From: Deferribacteraceae bacterium
GTDB lineage: Bacteria > Chrysiogenota > Deferribacteres > Deferribacterales > JAISNW01
Reading direction: 5' to 3'
NCBI GenBank assembly: GCA_031256375.1
Contig: JAIRQX010000040.1
Location: 1-33,952, forward strand
Length of the DNA stretch: 33,952 nucleotides
The position numbers were made by a program, and so were the translations under genes. The notes below the pieces were generated by a model that worked only from the letters and a program-made list of their open reading frames with translations, was not told the DNA's origin and did no database searches. Below are positions 22,859 to 31,630 of this stretch, piece after piece (the first letter of the stretch is position 1; every line of letters begins with the position of its first letter).

Positions 22859-25852
22859 TTATATTGTTTTGCTAATCAGCGTTATAGCTTCATCGTATTC
22901 GCCAATCAACACATTTTGCAAAATATTTTCAATAAAGCCGCCGGCTTCCTCAGCTAGCGCAAATTCCTGTAAACTATTAACAGCTTCGTCTATTGCGACA
23001 GAATTCATATCAACAAGCGCAACTTTTAGTTTTGCAAGCAAAGGGTTCAGCGATGCCATATTTGCGCCGTTACCTTCCGGATTTATGCTATTATCCATAA
23101 TTATGCCGTTTACGCCTTCCAAAAACAATTCCATATCTGCCAGCAGCTTGTCGGTATGCGAATTGATAAAAGCCATATTTTTTTTATTCCCTGCAGTCTC
23201 AAGCGCTTTGGCGGTTTCGGATAAACTGTCCGCTCCAATTCCCGCGCAGCTATTCTTCAGCGTTTGCATATAATTTATATAAAGCGGTAAATCATCATTT
23301 TCAAGGCATAACTTTATCCGGTTAATTGTCTCAATCCCGTCTTTATGAAATAAAGCGAGTGACTGCAAATAATTTTCAACTTTTCCGCCGGTTGTTGCAC
23401 CCTCTTTTTTTACATCGTCACTGCCAACCGTTACCGGTTTGCCGGTATCACTCTCTTTTGTCACAGAGGTTTTGTTGTTATCTTTTACCAATCTGCTCTG
23501 TTTTTCTTTTGGAACCCATTTTTCCATAATTGTGTTAAGTTTAACTATATCAATCGGCTTTGATAAAAAATCGTTAAACCCTTTTTCCATAAACATCTCT
23601 TTTATGCCGGAAACAGCGTTGGCAGTCAGTGCGATAACCGGTAGTTCTTTAAATTTTTCCCCATCTGTCGCCCGTATACGAGCCAATGCTTCAATACCGT
23701 CCATTTCCGGCATCATATGATCCATAAACACAAGATCATAATGATTTGATCTAACCGCTTCAATAGCTTCCATACCGCCGCTACACAAATCAATCTTAAT
23801 TTTATAAGGCGCCAACAAGCCGCTGACCACTTTCAGGTTTGTATTAATATCATCAACAACCAAAACTTTTGCGTCCGGCGCAGTGAACCTTGCTGTAGTT
23901 TCCTTGTTTGTATTGTAATTAAAACTGACTGAAACCCCGTTAAGTATATTCGCAACAGAGGCGGAATATACCGGCATAGAAATAACGCTCATATTTTTAT
24001 CGGAAACCTCTTCTCCGAATCCGGTAAGCAATACAATATTCGCATCAGATCCAATTTTCCCGCATATTTTTTTTACTTTTTCAAGCAGGGCAAATTCAAC
24101 AAAAACAAAAGACCATTTATGGGCTGCCATCTTTTCATAAAATGCGGAATCATCTGAAACAAGCACACAGCGGACACCCAGATTGTCTATTGTGCAAACA
24201 ACGGAATCAGCATATATGTGGCGTCTTTCATATATAAGTACGCTTTTTTGGTCTGCGTTTTCAACGAATGCCAACTTTTCATGCCTGTGAAACTTTTGCG
24301 GCAGTTTGACGGTAAATGTGCTACCTTTACCATACTCCGAATAAACGGAGATATCTCCGCCCATCGCTTTTACAAGGTTCTGCGTTATGGCAAGCCCAAG
24401 TCCCGTTCCTTCAATCCCTTTGTTATTTGAGATATCAACCTGAACAAAATCACCGAACAGCTTCCCGATATGTTCCTGCTTTATTCCTTTACCACTGTCC
24501 GCAATCTCTGCCGTTAGATTAATACTATCTTCACTGATAATTTCTCCAAAAACAGTGAAGGATACAAACCCCTTTTCCGTATATTTAACAGCATTATTTA
24601 ATATATTAAGCAATATCTGGCGAAATCTTATTTCATCCCCGAAAAGCCTGTTCGGTATATTGCAGTCTATATTTACAACGAACTGTACATTTGAATCAAT
24701 TATCCTCATCCTGATAATACTGATTACGTCATTCACTAAGGATGAAAACATATAGTTACCCTGAACAATCTCCAGTTTTCCGCTCTCAATCTTTGAGAAA
24801 TCCAAAATATCATTGATTATTGACAGTAGGTTTGAACCCGCCTGCTTAATCGTTAGGATATGTTCATGTGCGGCGGCCGGTAATTTTTCGCGCAAAGCAA
24901 GTTCCGCCATACCTATTATTGCATTCATAGGAGTGCGTATCTCATGGCTCATCTTCGCCAAAAATTCGCTTTTATAACGGGTTGACGCCTCCGCTTTCTC
25001 TTTCTCATATTTGGCTTCAATTGTTTCTAATTTGAATTGCTGAACATGGTTCAGTTCGTAAAACATCTCCTGAAATTTGAGCGTTGTCTGTGCAATTTCG
25101 TCATTACTTTCTTTATTGCTGAAATGAACGTCAAAATCACCGCTAGAAACTTTTATTACCGCTGTTTCAAGCTCCAGAAGCGGAGCGGAGATAGATTTTG
25201 TAGTGGCAAATGACAGCACAACGGAGACAATTAACGATATTAAAACAACAACAAGTATTAAATATGCTTTTACCAAAGCATATTCGCTGTTTTTTATGGT
25301 TCTGGCTTCAGAATATTCCAGATTTTTATTAAACGCTATATTAAGATGGTAAATGAATGAATTGTAAATGGGATCAAGCCTGTGCATAGAAACGGTAAGC
25401 GCCTGATCCCGCTTGCCTTGTTCCACCAAATTAAAAACTTCATATAACACAGGGAGATAGGTCTCTTTATGCAATTCAAGGATATTTGCCATATCCTGTA
25501 TTTCGCCCGGAGTAAAAACATCGCTGAATTGCCCCTGAATTTCAAGATATCTGTTCAGGCTTTCAGTCAACTCTTCAGAGTGTTTTTTTGTTGTCTGTAC
25601 AACATACCGGCTGAGCGCCATGTCGCTGACATACAGCATATTATATACGCCGGAATTAATGATTGAAATGTTATCATATATCTCATTTAAAATAGTAACA
25701 TTGTGTATAGTTTTAACAGAGTAATGACCAAAATAGATAAGGTTTAAAAAGCCGATAATTCCTACTGTCAGGCAAAAAACCACCATAATGGAAAACGCTG
25801 TGAATAACCTTGCTTTAATCCGGACTTTTCTCAAACTTATTCCCTCTGTCAC
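22859..25852 (-). CDS. Hybrid sensor histidine kinase with degenerate receiver and His-less Hpt
   Basis: A 997-residue membrane kinase. Membrane segment at about 16-38, periplasmic helical sensor region (40-190), second segment about 192-216, HAMP (217-270), HisKA with H303 in MSHEIRTPMN, ATPase domain (N420, D452 in ADSGKGI, GTGLGLA 482-488). A receiver-like domain at about 535-640 lacks a clear phospho-Asp. A true receiver (662-780) has D711 in FMDHMMPEMDG and K765. A C-terminal Hpt-like domain (about 826-920) reads QTLKNSCAGIGA, so the usual His is Gln863. The start is GTG overlapping the TGA of the binding-protein gene; a TTG six codons on, preceded by GAGGGA, is an alternative. It probably reads the state of that binding protein and signals to a partner regulator. 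Confidence 0.88.
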   Translation of the reverse strand: MTEGISLRKVRIKARLFTAFSIMVVFCLTVGIIGFLNLIYFGHYSVKTIHNVTILNEIYDNISIINSGVYNMLYVSDMALSRYVVQTTKKHSEELTESLNRYLEIQGQFSDVFTPGEIQDMANILELHKETYLPVLYEVFNLVEQGKRDQALTVSMHRLDPIYNSFIYHLNIAFNKNLEYSEARTIKNSEYALVKAYLILVVVLISLIVSVVLSFATTKSISAPLLELETAVIKVSSGDFDVHFSNKESNDEIAQTTLKFQEMFYELNHVQQFKLETIEAKYEKEKAEASTRYKSEFLAKMSHEIRTPMNAIIGMAELALREKLPAAAHEHILTIKQAGSNLLSIINDILDFSKIESGKLEIVQGNYMFSSLVNDVISIIRMRIIDSNVQFVVNIDCNIPNRLFGDEIRFRQILLNILNNAVKYTEKGFVSFTVFGEIISEDSINLTAEIADSGKGIKQEHIGKLFGDFVQVDISNNKGIEGTGLGLAITQNLVKAMGGDISVYSEYGKGSTFTVKLPQKFHRHEKLAFVENADQKSVLIYERRHIYADSVVCTIDNLGVRCVLVSDDSAFYEKMAAHKWSFVFVEFALLEKVKKICGKIGSDANIVLLTGFGEEVSDKNMSVISMPVYSASVANILNGVSVSFNYNTNKETTARFTAPDAKVLVVDDINTNLKVVSGLLAPYKIKIDLCSGGMEAIEAVRSNHYDLVFMDHMMPEMDGIEALARIRATDGEKFKELPVIALTANAVSGIKEMFMEKGFNDFLSKPIDIVKLNTIMEKWVPKEKQSRLVKDNNKTSVTKESDTGKPVTVGSDDVKKEGATTGGKVENYLQSLALFHKDGIETINRIKLCLENDDLPLYINYMQTLKNSCAGIGADSLSETAKALETAGNKKNMAFINSHTDKLLADMELFLEGVNGIIMDNSINPEGNGANMASLNPLLAKLKVALVDMNSVAIDEAVNSLQEFALAEEAGGFIENILQNVLIGEYDEAITLISKTI

Positions 25853-27018
25853 ATATTTATTTTTTTATATACGGAATATACCCCGCCTTTGATCTGAATG
25901 ATATACACATTAGTGCGCGGGTTATTGTTTTCATCATATTTTATATGTCCGGTTATAACATCTGTTTCATTTACTTTCATAGCGGAAATAATATCGTCCC
26001 AGTTTGTGTTTCCCGCTTTTTTTATCGCTTCCGACAATATGTAAACGCATGTGTACGCGGTAGCGGAGCCTGACAGAGGTATCTGAGAGAAAGAGTCAAA
26101 ATAGTTTTGGGTAAACTGCGCAACAGCGGGATCATCATCGTCAAACGAGAAAGGTGATGTATAATAGACGTTTTTCATTGCGTCAGGATGATATACATAA
26201 GTCAAAATTCCGTCCCACGCGTCAGTTCCCAATATAAACATATTCTTTATTCCTGACTCGTACACGGCATTAACCAGCTTGGCAGCCGGAACATAATCTT
26301 CAGGACAAAAGATAATATCCGGCGGATTAGTCTCATATTTTTTTAAAATTGATTTAAAATCGTTTTCCTCTGAATAAATCTCAATCGCTGTAATTTGCCC
26401 GCCGTATTTCTCAAAAAATTTTATAAAAACATCGGATATTTGCCTGAGTCCGTCACTGTTTTTGTTACTCATAACAACCGCTGTTTTTGCGTTCAGTGAA
26501 TTGTATGCAAAACTTGCCATTGCTTCAGCCTGATACTCGTCTATAAAGATAGCCCGGAAAACATTTTTGCGTCCTTTTGTAACGCCGGGGTTTGAAGCGG
26601 ACGGGGAGATAACCGGTATGCCGTCTTTTTCAGACGCCTTGGCAAGCGCGATTGTTACGTCGCTGTAACTTGAACCGATAATGGCGGCGATCCCCTTCCT
26701 TTTCAAAACGTTATACTGCTCTACTATATAATCCTCGTCCCCTCTGTCATTCAAAACGATAATATCCAGCTTTTTACCCAAAACGCCTCCGTTTGCGTTT
26801 ATCTCTTCTTTGGCGATATATAAAGCGTTGGCTGCGCGAAGTCCCTCATCTGAAGATTCACCGGTTAGCGGAAGGAGCGCGCCTATAGTTATATATTCCT
26901 CTTGCTTCTGTTTAGGAAAACAACCATCAGTAAGCAGCGCCAAAAGGAGGAATGATAAAAAAAAAGCAAATCTCGCAAGTTTTTGGATTTTGCTGGTTAC
27001 AAATTTTCCTTCCGGCAT
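25849..27018 (-). CDS. Periplasmic binding protein, branched-chain amino acid receptor (LivJ) type, likely lipoprotein
   Basis: A 389-residue type 1 periplasmic binding protein (receptor ligand-binding family): ITIGALLPLTGESSDEGLRAANALYIAKEEINANGG, IGSSYSDVTIALAKASEKDGIPVISPSASNPGVT, and ITGHIKYDENNNPRTNVYIIQIK. The N-terminus has a hydrophobic segment ending LLTDGC, with C33 as a possible though imperfect lipobox cysteine. No ABC permease or ATPase genes lie nearby. Its stop overlaps the start of the hybrid kinase, so it more likely presents a ligand (such as an amino acid or similar small molecule) to that kinase than feeds a transporter. AAGAGG precedes the ATG. Confidence 0.88.
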   Translation of the reverse strand: MPEGKFVTSKIQKLARFAFFLSFLLLALLTDGCFPKQKQEEYITIGALLPLTGESSDEGLRAANALYIAKEEINANGGVLGKKLDIIVLNDRGDEDYIVEQYNVLKRKGIAAIIGSSYSDVTIALAKASEKDGIPVISPSASNPGVTKGRKNVFRAIFIDEYQAEAMASFAYNSLNAKTAVVMSNKNSDGLRQISDVFIKFFEKYGGQITAIEIYSEENDFKSILKKYETNPPDIIFCPEDYVPAAKLVNAVYESGIKNMFILGTDAWDGILTYVYHPDAMKNVYYTSPFSFDDDDPAVAQFTQNYFDSFSQIPLSGSATAYTCVYILSEAIKKAGNTNWDDIISAMKVNETDVITGHIKYDENNNPRTNVYIIQIKGGVYSVYKKINM

Positions 27019-27064
27019 AAAACCTCTCTTTCAGTTGTTTAAAATAGCTCACTTGTTCATCAAT

Positions 27065-27148
27065 AGCGAGGAACTTCGTTGCTAAACAATCCATTGGGAG
27101 CTTTTTTCCGCATGGATTGCCGCGCTTCAAAAAAACATTCCGCTCGCA
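27065..27148. repeat. Imperfect fold-back element (REP-like palindromic unit)
   Basis: CAATCCAT (27087-27094) pairs with ATGGATTG (27112-27119), and AGCGAGGAA (27065-27073) partly with TTCCGCTCGC (about 27138-27147), giving a long interrupted stem. The look (GCGAGGAAC..GTTGC..CAATCC) resembles repetitive extragenic palindromes. It lies in the 166-base gap between the HD-GYP gene and the binding-protein gene. Only one copy was noticed in the window. Confidence 0.45.
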
Positions 27149-27184
27149 AAGACGGTCAGTGTAATGTGAACTGCTATAATATGC

Positions 27185-28270
27185 TCACGGATTTTTTTTG
27201 TGAAGTATGGTAATTCTATAAAATTCTTCGGAAACTTTAAGAAATAAATCTTTCATGGCAGGATCAAAATGCGTTCCCATCCCGTCATTTATAATACTTA
27301 CAGCTTCTTCATGCGTTAACGCCTTTTTATATGGTCTGTCGGAGACAAGTGCGTCATAAACGTCAGCTATAGCCATTAATCTTCCCTGAAGCGGTATTTC
27401 ATTACCTTTAAGCCCTCTCGGATAACCGGTTCCGTCCCATTTCTCATGGTGTGTGGCGGCAAAAATTTTTGCGTGTTCCAAAAATGCCTGTTCTTTTGTG
27501 TTTTTCTTAATTTTTTCAATAACTTCTTCACCGAAAGTTGTATGCGTTTTTATCTGTTCAAATTCATCAGATGTAAGTCTGTCAGGCTTCTGAAGAATAC
27601 TGTCCTTTATATTGATTTTGCCTAAATCGTGTAGTTGCGCTGACTGCAAAACCAACTTAATATCCCATGAGGATATCTCTTTTTCGTATACGTCGTATTT
27701 CTGCAATGCTTTTATCAAGACGCCCAAATAAGACTGTGTTCTTTCAATATGTTTACCGGTAACGTCATCGCGGCATTCAACAAGCTCCGCCATAGCTTTT
27801 AAAATAGCTTCCTGAAGCTCAACAACTGTCTGAGTTTTCTCCTCTACCATACCCAGCAGATTATTGTTAAAATTTATAAGCTCCAGTTTTTGAGATTCAA
27901 CAAGCAGATGCAAATCAATACGCTTGAGCAGGAGAGGGGGGGAAAACGGCTTTGTTATGTAATCTACCGCGCCCAACGACAACCCTTCCAGTTCGCTTTC
28001 GGTGTCGCTTTTGCCTGTCAGGAAAATAACGGGGATATTTTGGGTTTCAATATTTCCTTTTAATACGCGTATTACTTCATATCCGTCCATTTCAGGCATT
28101 TCAACATCAAGTAGAATTAAATCAGGTTTATTCTTTTCAAGCATTTTTATAAGACGCACGCCGGAGTTCAGGGTAAAAACATTATACGTTTTGGTAAGAG
28201 TGTTTTTACCTACCGTTAAATTTGTCACATCATCATCAACCAAAAATATATTTTTTCGCTCAACGCTCAT
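27185..28270 (-). CDS. Response regulator with HD-GYP c-di-GMP phosphodiesterase domain
   Basis: A 361-residue RpfG-type protein. Receiver at 5-125 with acidic residues D12-D14, phospho-Asp D55 (LLDVEMPEMDGYEV) and K107. A short helix-rich linker (130-160) leads to an HD-GYP domain (160-355): HDLGKI (214-219), HH (274-275) and DGTGYPRG (279-286). HD-GYP enzymes break down cyclic di-GMP and so switch motility, biofilm or other behaviours. It is on the same strand as, and 166 bp upstream of, the binding-protein/kinase pair, so it is the likely output for that sensor. AAAGGA precedes the ATG. Confidence 0.93.
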   Translation of the reverse strand: MSVERKNIFLVDDDVTNLTVGKNTLTKTYNVFTLNSGVRLIKMLEKNKPDLILLDVEMPEMDGYEVIRVLKGNIETQNIPVIFLTGKSDTESELEGLSLGAVDYITKPFSPPLLLKRIDLHLLVESQKLELINFNNNLLGMVEEKTQTVVELQEAILKAMAELVECRDDVTGKHIERTQSYLGVLIKALQKYDVYEKEISSWDIKLVLQSAQLHDLGKINIKDSILQKPDRLTSDEFEQIKTHTTFGEEVIEKIKKNTKEQAFLEHAKIFAATHHEKWDGTGYPRGLKGNEIPLQGRLMAIADVYDALVSDRPYKKALTHEEAVSIINDGMGTHFDPAMKDLFLKVSEEFYRITILHKKNP

Positions 28271-28337
28271 AATACTCGTCCTTTGTTTTTCTCTTTACGG
28301 ATATTGTTTCAATATCTTCAGGATGCCGCTGTGTTTT

Positions 28338-29927
28338 TCATGAGTTTTTATACCGTATTTCCCCTTTCAAAACCTTTTCTCTCAGCTCCCTTTTAAGAAT
28401 TTTCCCCATTGGCGTCACCGGAAGGTTATCTATTATTATAAACGTCTTGGGAACTTTGAATGCGGCGAGGTTTTTCCTTGTGTAATCTTTAAGCTCCTGT
28501 TCATTAATATTCTCATCCGGGTCGGCTGTTATATAGGCAATCACAATATCGCTCCCGTCCGTATCCGGCACCCCTATAACGGCAGCGTCTTTCACCCCGT
28601 TATAAAGATAAAGCAACTCTTCGATCTCTCTCGGATAGACGTTCATCCCCTTTACAATTATCATATCTTTTATGCGGTCAACAATGGTGTAATAACCTTC
28701 TTCGTCCACAGTGGCTACATCTCCCGTGTGCAGCCAACCTCCTCTTAGCGCTTTTTCGGTTTCAACTGGCTGATTCCAATACCCCCGCATTACGCTGCCT
28801 CCCTGAACGCAAAGCTCCCCGGGCTGACCCTGAGGCGTCTCATTATCATTTTCATCCACAATCTTTACCTTAACGCTTGGAAACGGCACGCCAATAGTAC
28901 CTACTTTCGGTCTGTCCAGCGGATTAAATGATACAACAGGCGATGCCTCGCTGATACCGTATCCTTCAATAACATATTTACCATAGTTTTTATAAAATGC
29001 GTTTACCGTATCACGCGGCAGGCTTGCCCCGCCGCTGACGGTAACACGGAACGGATAGAATAAACGTTGAATGAATGATGATTTTTTCTTGGACATTGCG
29101 GAATATACCTGCGGCACACCGATCATAACTGTCGGACGTCTGAGTATAAGCGCGTTCTTGAATGCAGATTTTGTGGCATCCATAACTGACTCAAACATCA
29201 GCACACTCCCTCCTGAAACAAGCGGTCCCACAATACATGTCATAAAAGTGTAAGAATGAAAAAGGGGCAGAATACAAACGATACGCTCTTTTACCGGTCT
29301 TGCCTGCAAAACAACGGTGTAATCATAGGCGTTACAGAGAAGATTATAATGGGTTAATATAACCCCTTTGGGTTTCCCTGTGGTGCCTGATGTATATAAC
29401 AACGCCGCAACGTCTTCTCTGCCCGGATAAGAGGTTATTTCCACCCCGCTAACATCGTTACCGTTTATATTTATAGAGTCAAACGGGGCGTCTTCGTAAG
29501 TAAAAATTACTTTCAGCGTGTTTACACGGTTTTGGAGACCTGATACAAGTTTGGCGAAATTTTTTGAAGTAATCATATACTCCGCCTCACAGTCGTTCAT
29601 ATTTATCGCAAGCTCCCGCTCCGTAAGAAATGTGTTTACAGGAACCACAACCGCACCCAGCATTACTACGCCGAAGTACGCGAAAAGGTACTCAGGCGAA
29701 TTCCCCATCAAAACAACCACACGGTTCCCTTTTTTCACTCCGTTTTTGGAAAGAGTTTTTGCCGTGTGAACGATCTTTTCCTCCATCTGTTTATATGTGT
29801 AAACAATATTTTTAAAAAAGATATAATTCTTTTTAGGGTATAAGCTTGCGTTCCTGCTGAATAGCTCAAACAGATTAGCATGCTCTGAGTATTTAAACGT
29901 AAACGGTTTGTGTGTGATAACTGCCAC
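28338..29927 (-). CDS. Long-chain fatty-acid--CoA ligase (AMP-forming, FadD-like)
   Basis: A 529-residue acyl-adenylate-forming enzyme of the ANL family. It shows the P-loop-like LLYTSGTTGKPKG (177-188), the YGISEASP adenylate motif, GWLHTGDVATVDEEGYYTIVDR and IKDMIIVKGMNVYPREIE near the hinge, and the C-terminal Lys region (TPMGKILKRELR). This makes acyl-CoA from free fatty acid and ATP. GTG start with GGAG 6-7 bases ahead. It lies 17 bp after the aldolase gene, an odd metabolic pairing. The exact chain length or substrate (for example an aromatic acid) is not evident. Confidence 0.88.
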   Translation of the reverse strand: MAVITHKPFTFKYSEHANLFELFSRNASLYPKKNYIFFKNIVYTYKQMEEKIVHTAKTLSKNGVKKGNRVVVLMGNSPEYLFAYFGVVMLGAVVVPVNTFLTERELAINMNDCEAEYMITSKNFAKLVSGLQNRVNTLKVIFTYEDAPFDSININGNDVSGVEITSYPGREDVAALLYTSGTTGKPKGVILTHYNLLCNAYDYTVVLQARPVKERIVCILPLFHSYTFMTCIVGPLVSGGSVLMFESVMDATKSAFKNALILRRPTVMIGVPQVYSAMSKKKSSFIQRLFYPFRVTVSGGASLPRDTVNAFYKNYGKYVIEGYGISEASPVVSFNPLDRPKVGTIGVPFPSVKVKIVDENDNETPQGQPGELCVQGGSVMRGYWNQPVETEKALRGGWLHTGDVATVDEEGYYTIVDRIKDMIIVKGMNVYPREIEELLYLYNGVKDAAVIGVPDTDGSDIVIAYITADPDENINEQELKDYTRKNLAAFKVPKTFIIIDNLPVTPMGKILKRELREKVLKGEIRYKNS

Positions 29928-29944
29928 TTTTCACTCCAAAATTT

Positions 29945-30919
29945 TTAGGCTTTTCCCGCACTGCCCATGACATTCTCATTCTTGGACTTATACATTTTAA
30001 GAAGTTCGCTACGCGCCACTCCCAAATACTTTCTCGGATCAAACTCTTTCGGTTGTTCGGCAAATACTTTGCGCACCATTGCCGTAAATACAAGTCTGCC
30101 GTCTGAATCCACATTTATTTTGCATACCGCGCTTTTAGCGGCTCTTCTCAGTTGTTCTTCCGGTATCCCTACCGCATTTTCAAGATTGCCGCCGTGTTTA
30201 TTTATAATATCCACATAACTTGTCAGTACAGATGAAGCGCCGTGCAATACTATCGGAAATCCCGGCAGACGGCGTTCAACCTCCGCAAGGATATCAAATC
30301 TCAGCGGCGGAACCTCTTCCCCGGGCTTTACCTTAAATTTATACGCGCCGTGGCTTGTGCCTATTGAGATCGCTAAAGAGTCGCAGCCTGTCGCTTTTAC
30401 AAATTCTTCCACCTGATTTGGATCGGTATAATTTGAGTGTTCGGCGGACACTTCATCCTCTATCCCCGCAAGCACGCCAAGTTCCCCTTCTACTGTGACA
30501 TCATACTTATGAGCAAAATCAGTTACTTTTTTGGTCAATTCAATATTTTTGTCAAAAGGAAGATGTGATCCGTCAATCATAATAGAAGAAAAGCCGGAAT
30601 TAATACAGTCAACGCAAAGCTCATACGAATCCCCGTGATCAAGGTGAAGAGCTATTGGTATATTTGTTTTGAGGTCTTTGGAATACTGTACCGCACCCAA
30701 AGCCATATAACGCAGCATTGTAGAGTTGGCATAGCTGCGGGCGCCTTTGGATATCTGCAATATTACCGGGGAATTACTTTCGGCACATCCCTGAATAATT
30801 GCCTGAAGCTGCTCCAGATTGTTAAAATTGTACGCAGGTACCGCATAACCCTCTTTCATTGCTTTTGCAAACATCTCTCTTGTGTTAACCAGACCCAGTT
30901 CTTTGTAAGATACAGACAT
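29945..30919 (-). CDS. fba: Class II fructose-bisphosphate aldolase
   Basis: A zinc aldolase that splits fructose 1,6-bisphosphate or, in gluconeogenesis, makes it. The 324-residue protein has the class II metal and catalytic residues: D94-H95 in LHLDHGDS, H190 in ISIGTSHGAYKF, and H226 in VLHGASSV, plus GEVPPLRFDIL-type KPGEEVPPL. AGGAGG precedes the ATG. It follows the flavoprotein gene at a 28-bp gap and runs into fadD. Tagatose- or other bisphosphate aldolases are related, but the sequence reads as Fba. Confidence 0.93.
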   Translation of the reverse strand: MSVSYKELGLVNTREMFAKAMKEGYAVPAYNFNNLEQLQAIIQGCAESNSPVILQISKGARSYANSTMLRYMALGAVQYSKDLKTNIPIALHLDHGDSYELCVDCINSGFSSIMIDGSHLPFDKNIELTKKVTDFAHKYDVTVEGELGVLAGIEDEVSAEHSNYTDPNQVEEFVKATGCDSLAISIGTSHGAYKFKVKPGEEVPPLRFDILAEVERRLPGFPIVLHGASSVLTSYVDIINKHGGNLENAVGIPEEQLRRAAKSAVCKINVDSDGRLVFTAMVRKVFAEQPKEFDPRKYLGVARSELLKMYKSKNENVMGSAGKA

Positions 30920-30947
30920 GTTAAACCTCCTATCGGTTTTTTTATTT

Positions 30948-31499
30948 TTATCCGAAAAATGATATGCTCATCATTATTTCTTCTTTTTTTAACCGTACCC
31001 CGTCATGGTTATCATAAGCGCAGTTAGGCACGGTAATACCATAAAATCCGAGACTGTAACTATCTGCAATCCGTTTCATCCAGTGTTGGGCATTGTCTCC
31101 GTGGTCCCTCAGGGCAGAACCCTGAGTAAAAAGGAACAATAGTTTCGCCCCTTCCTTAAAACGGCTTATCTTCCGTGTATCTTTCATACAGTACCATCTG
31201 TCTGTAAACTGTTTGGTATCTCCGTTTACAAACCCCATATAGTTAGGCGCTATCAACACAAGCCTGTCAACTTCCGCCAGTCCTGCAAACAGCGGCGTGA
31301 GATCGTCCCGCTGTACGCATAAACTGTCCTGATCTTTACACTTTCTGCATGCCAGACACCCGCTATATCGAAGGTCCCTGAGATTAACCCTCTTTACATT
31401 CTCGTTAGCGTACTTTTCCACAATCATATCCGCCAAATATGCGCCGTTTCCGTCTTTTCTGGAACCGCATTCAATAAGAAGAGTACTTTTTATAAGCAT
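30948..31499 (-). CDS. Flavodoxin-fold NAD(P)H-dependent FMN reductase / iron-sulfur flavoprotein
   Basis: A 183-residue protein of the flavodoxin-like fold (NADPH-dependent FMN reductase family). The FMN phosphate loop is at LIECGSRKDGNGAYL (8-22). A CLACRKC stretch (48-54, with a further Cys in DSLC) resembles the compact cluster site of iron-sulfur flavoproteins. Later segments are VLIAPNYMGFVNGDTKQFTDRW and FLFTQGSAL. It could be a redox carrier or a quinone/flavin reductase. It is the first gene of a six-gene minus-strand run. The ribosome site is weak, so expression level is uncertain. Confidence 0.75.
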   Translation of the reverse strand: MLIKSTLLIECGSRKDGNGAYLADMIVEKYANENVKRVNLRDLRYSGCLACRKCKDQDSLCVQRDDLTPLFAGLAEVDRLVLIAPNYMGFVNGDTKQFTDRWYCMKDTRKISRFKEGAKLLFLFTQGSALRDHGDNAQHWMKRIADSYSLGFYGITVPNCAYDNHDGVRLKKEEIMMSISFFG

Positions 31500-31572
31500 T
31501 TCAAGTTACAGTTTAAACAATTTTTAAATTGCTTTCAAGTATGAAATCTGGCAGAATCCAAACAAAATCCAC

Positions 31573-31601
31573 TTGAATAATGGCGGGATTTTATCTATAG
31601 T
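31573..31601 (+). promoter_or_regulatory. Likely promoter of accD-folC
   Basis: TTGAAT (31573-31578), 17 bases, TATAGT (31596-31601). It places a transcription start near 31608, just ahead of the accD ATG at 31631, and supports that start over the GTG at 31616. Confidence 0.55.
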
Positions 31602-31630
31602 TTTAATCTCTTTGTGTGGGGAATATATTA

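Noticed and set aside
26927-27130. 67-codon minus-strand frame around the start of the binding-protein gene
   Set aside because: It overlaps the binding-protein start in another frame and runs through the fold-back element, with no recognisable domain.
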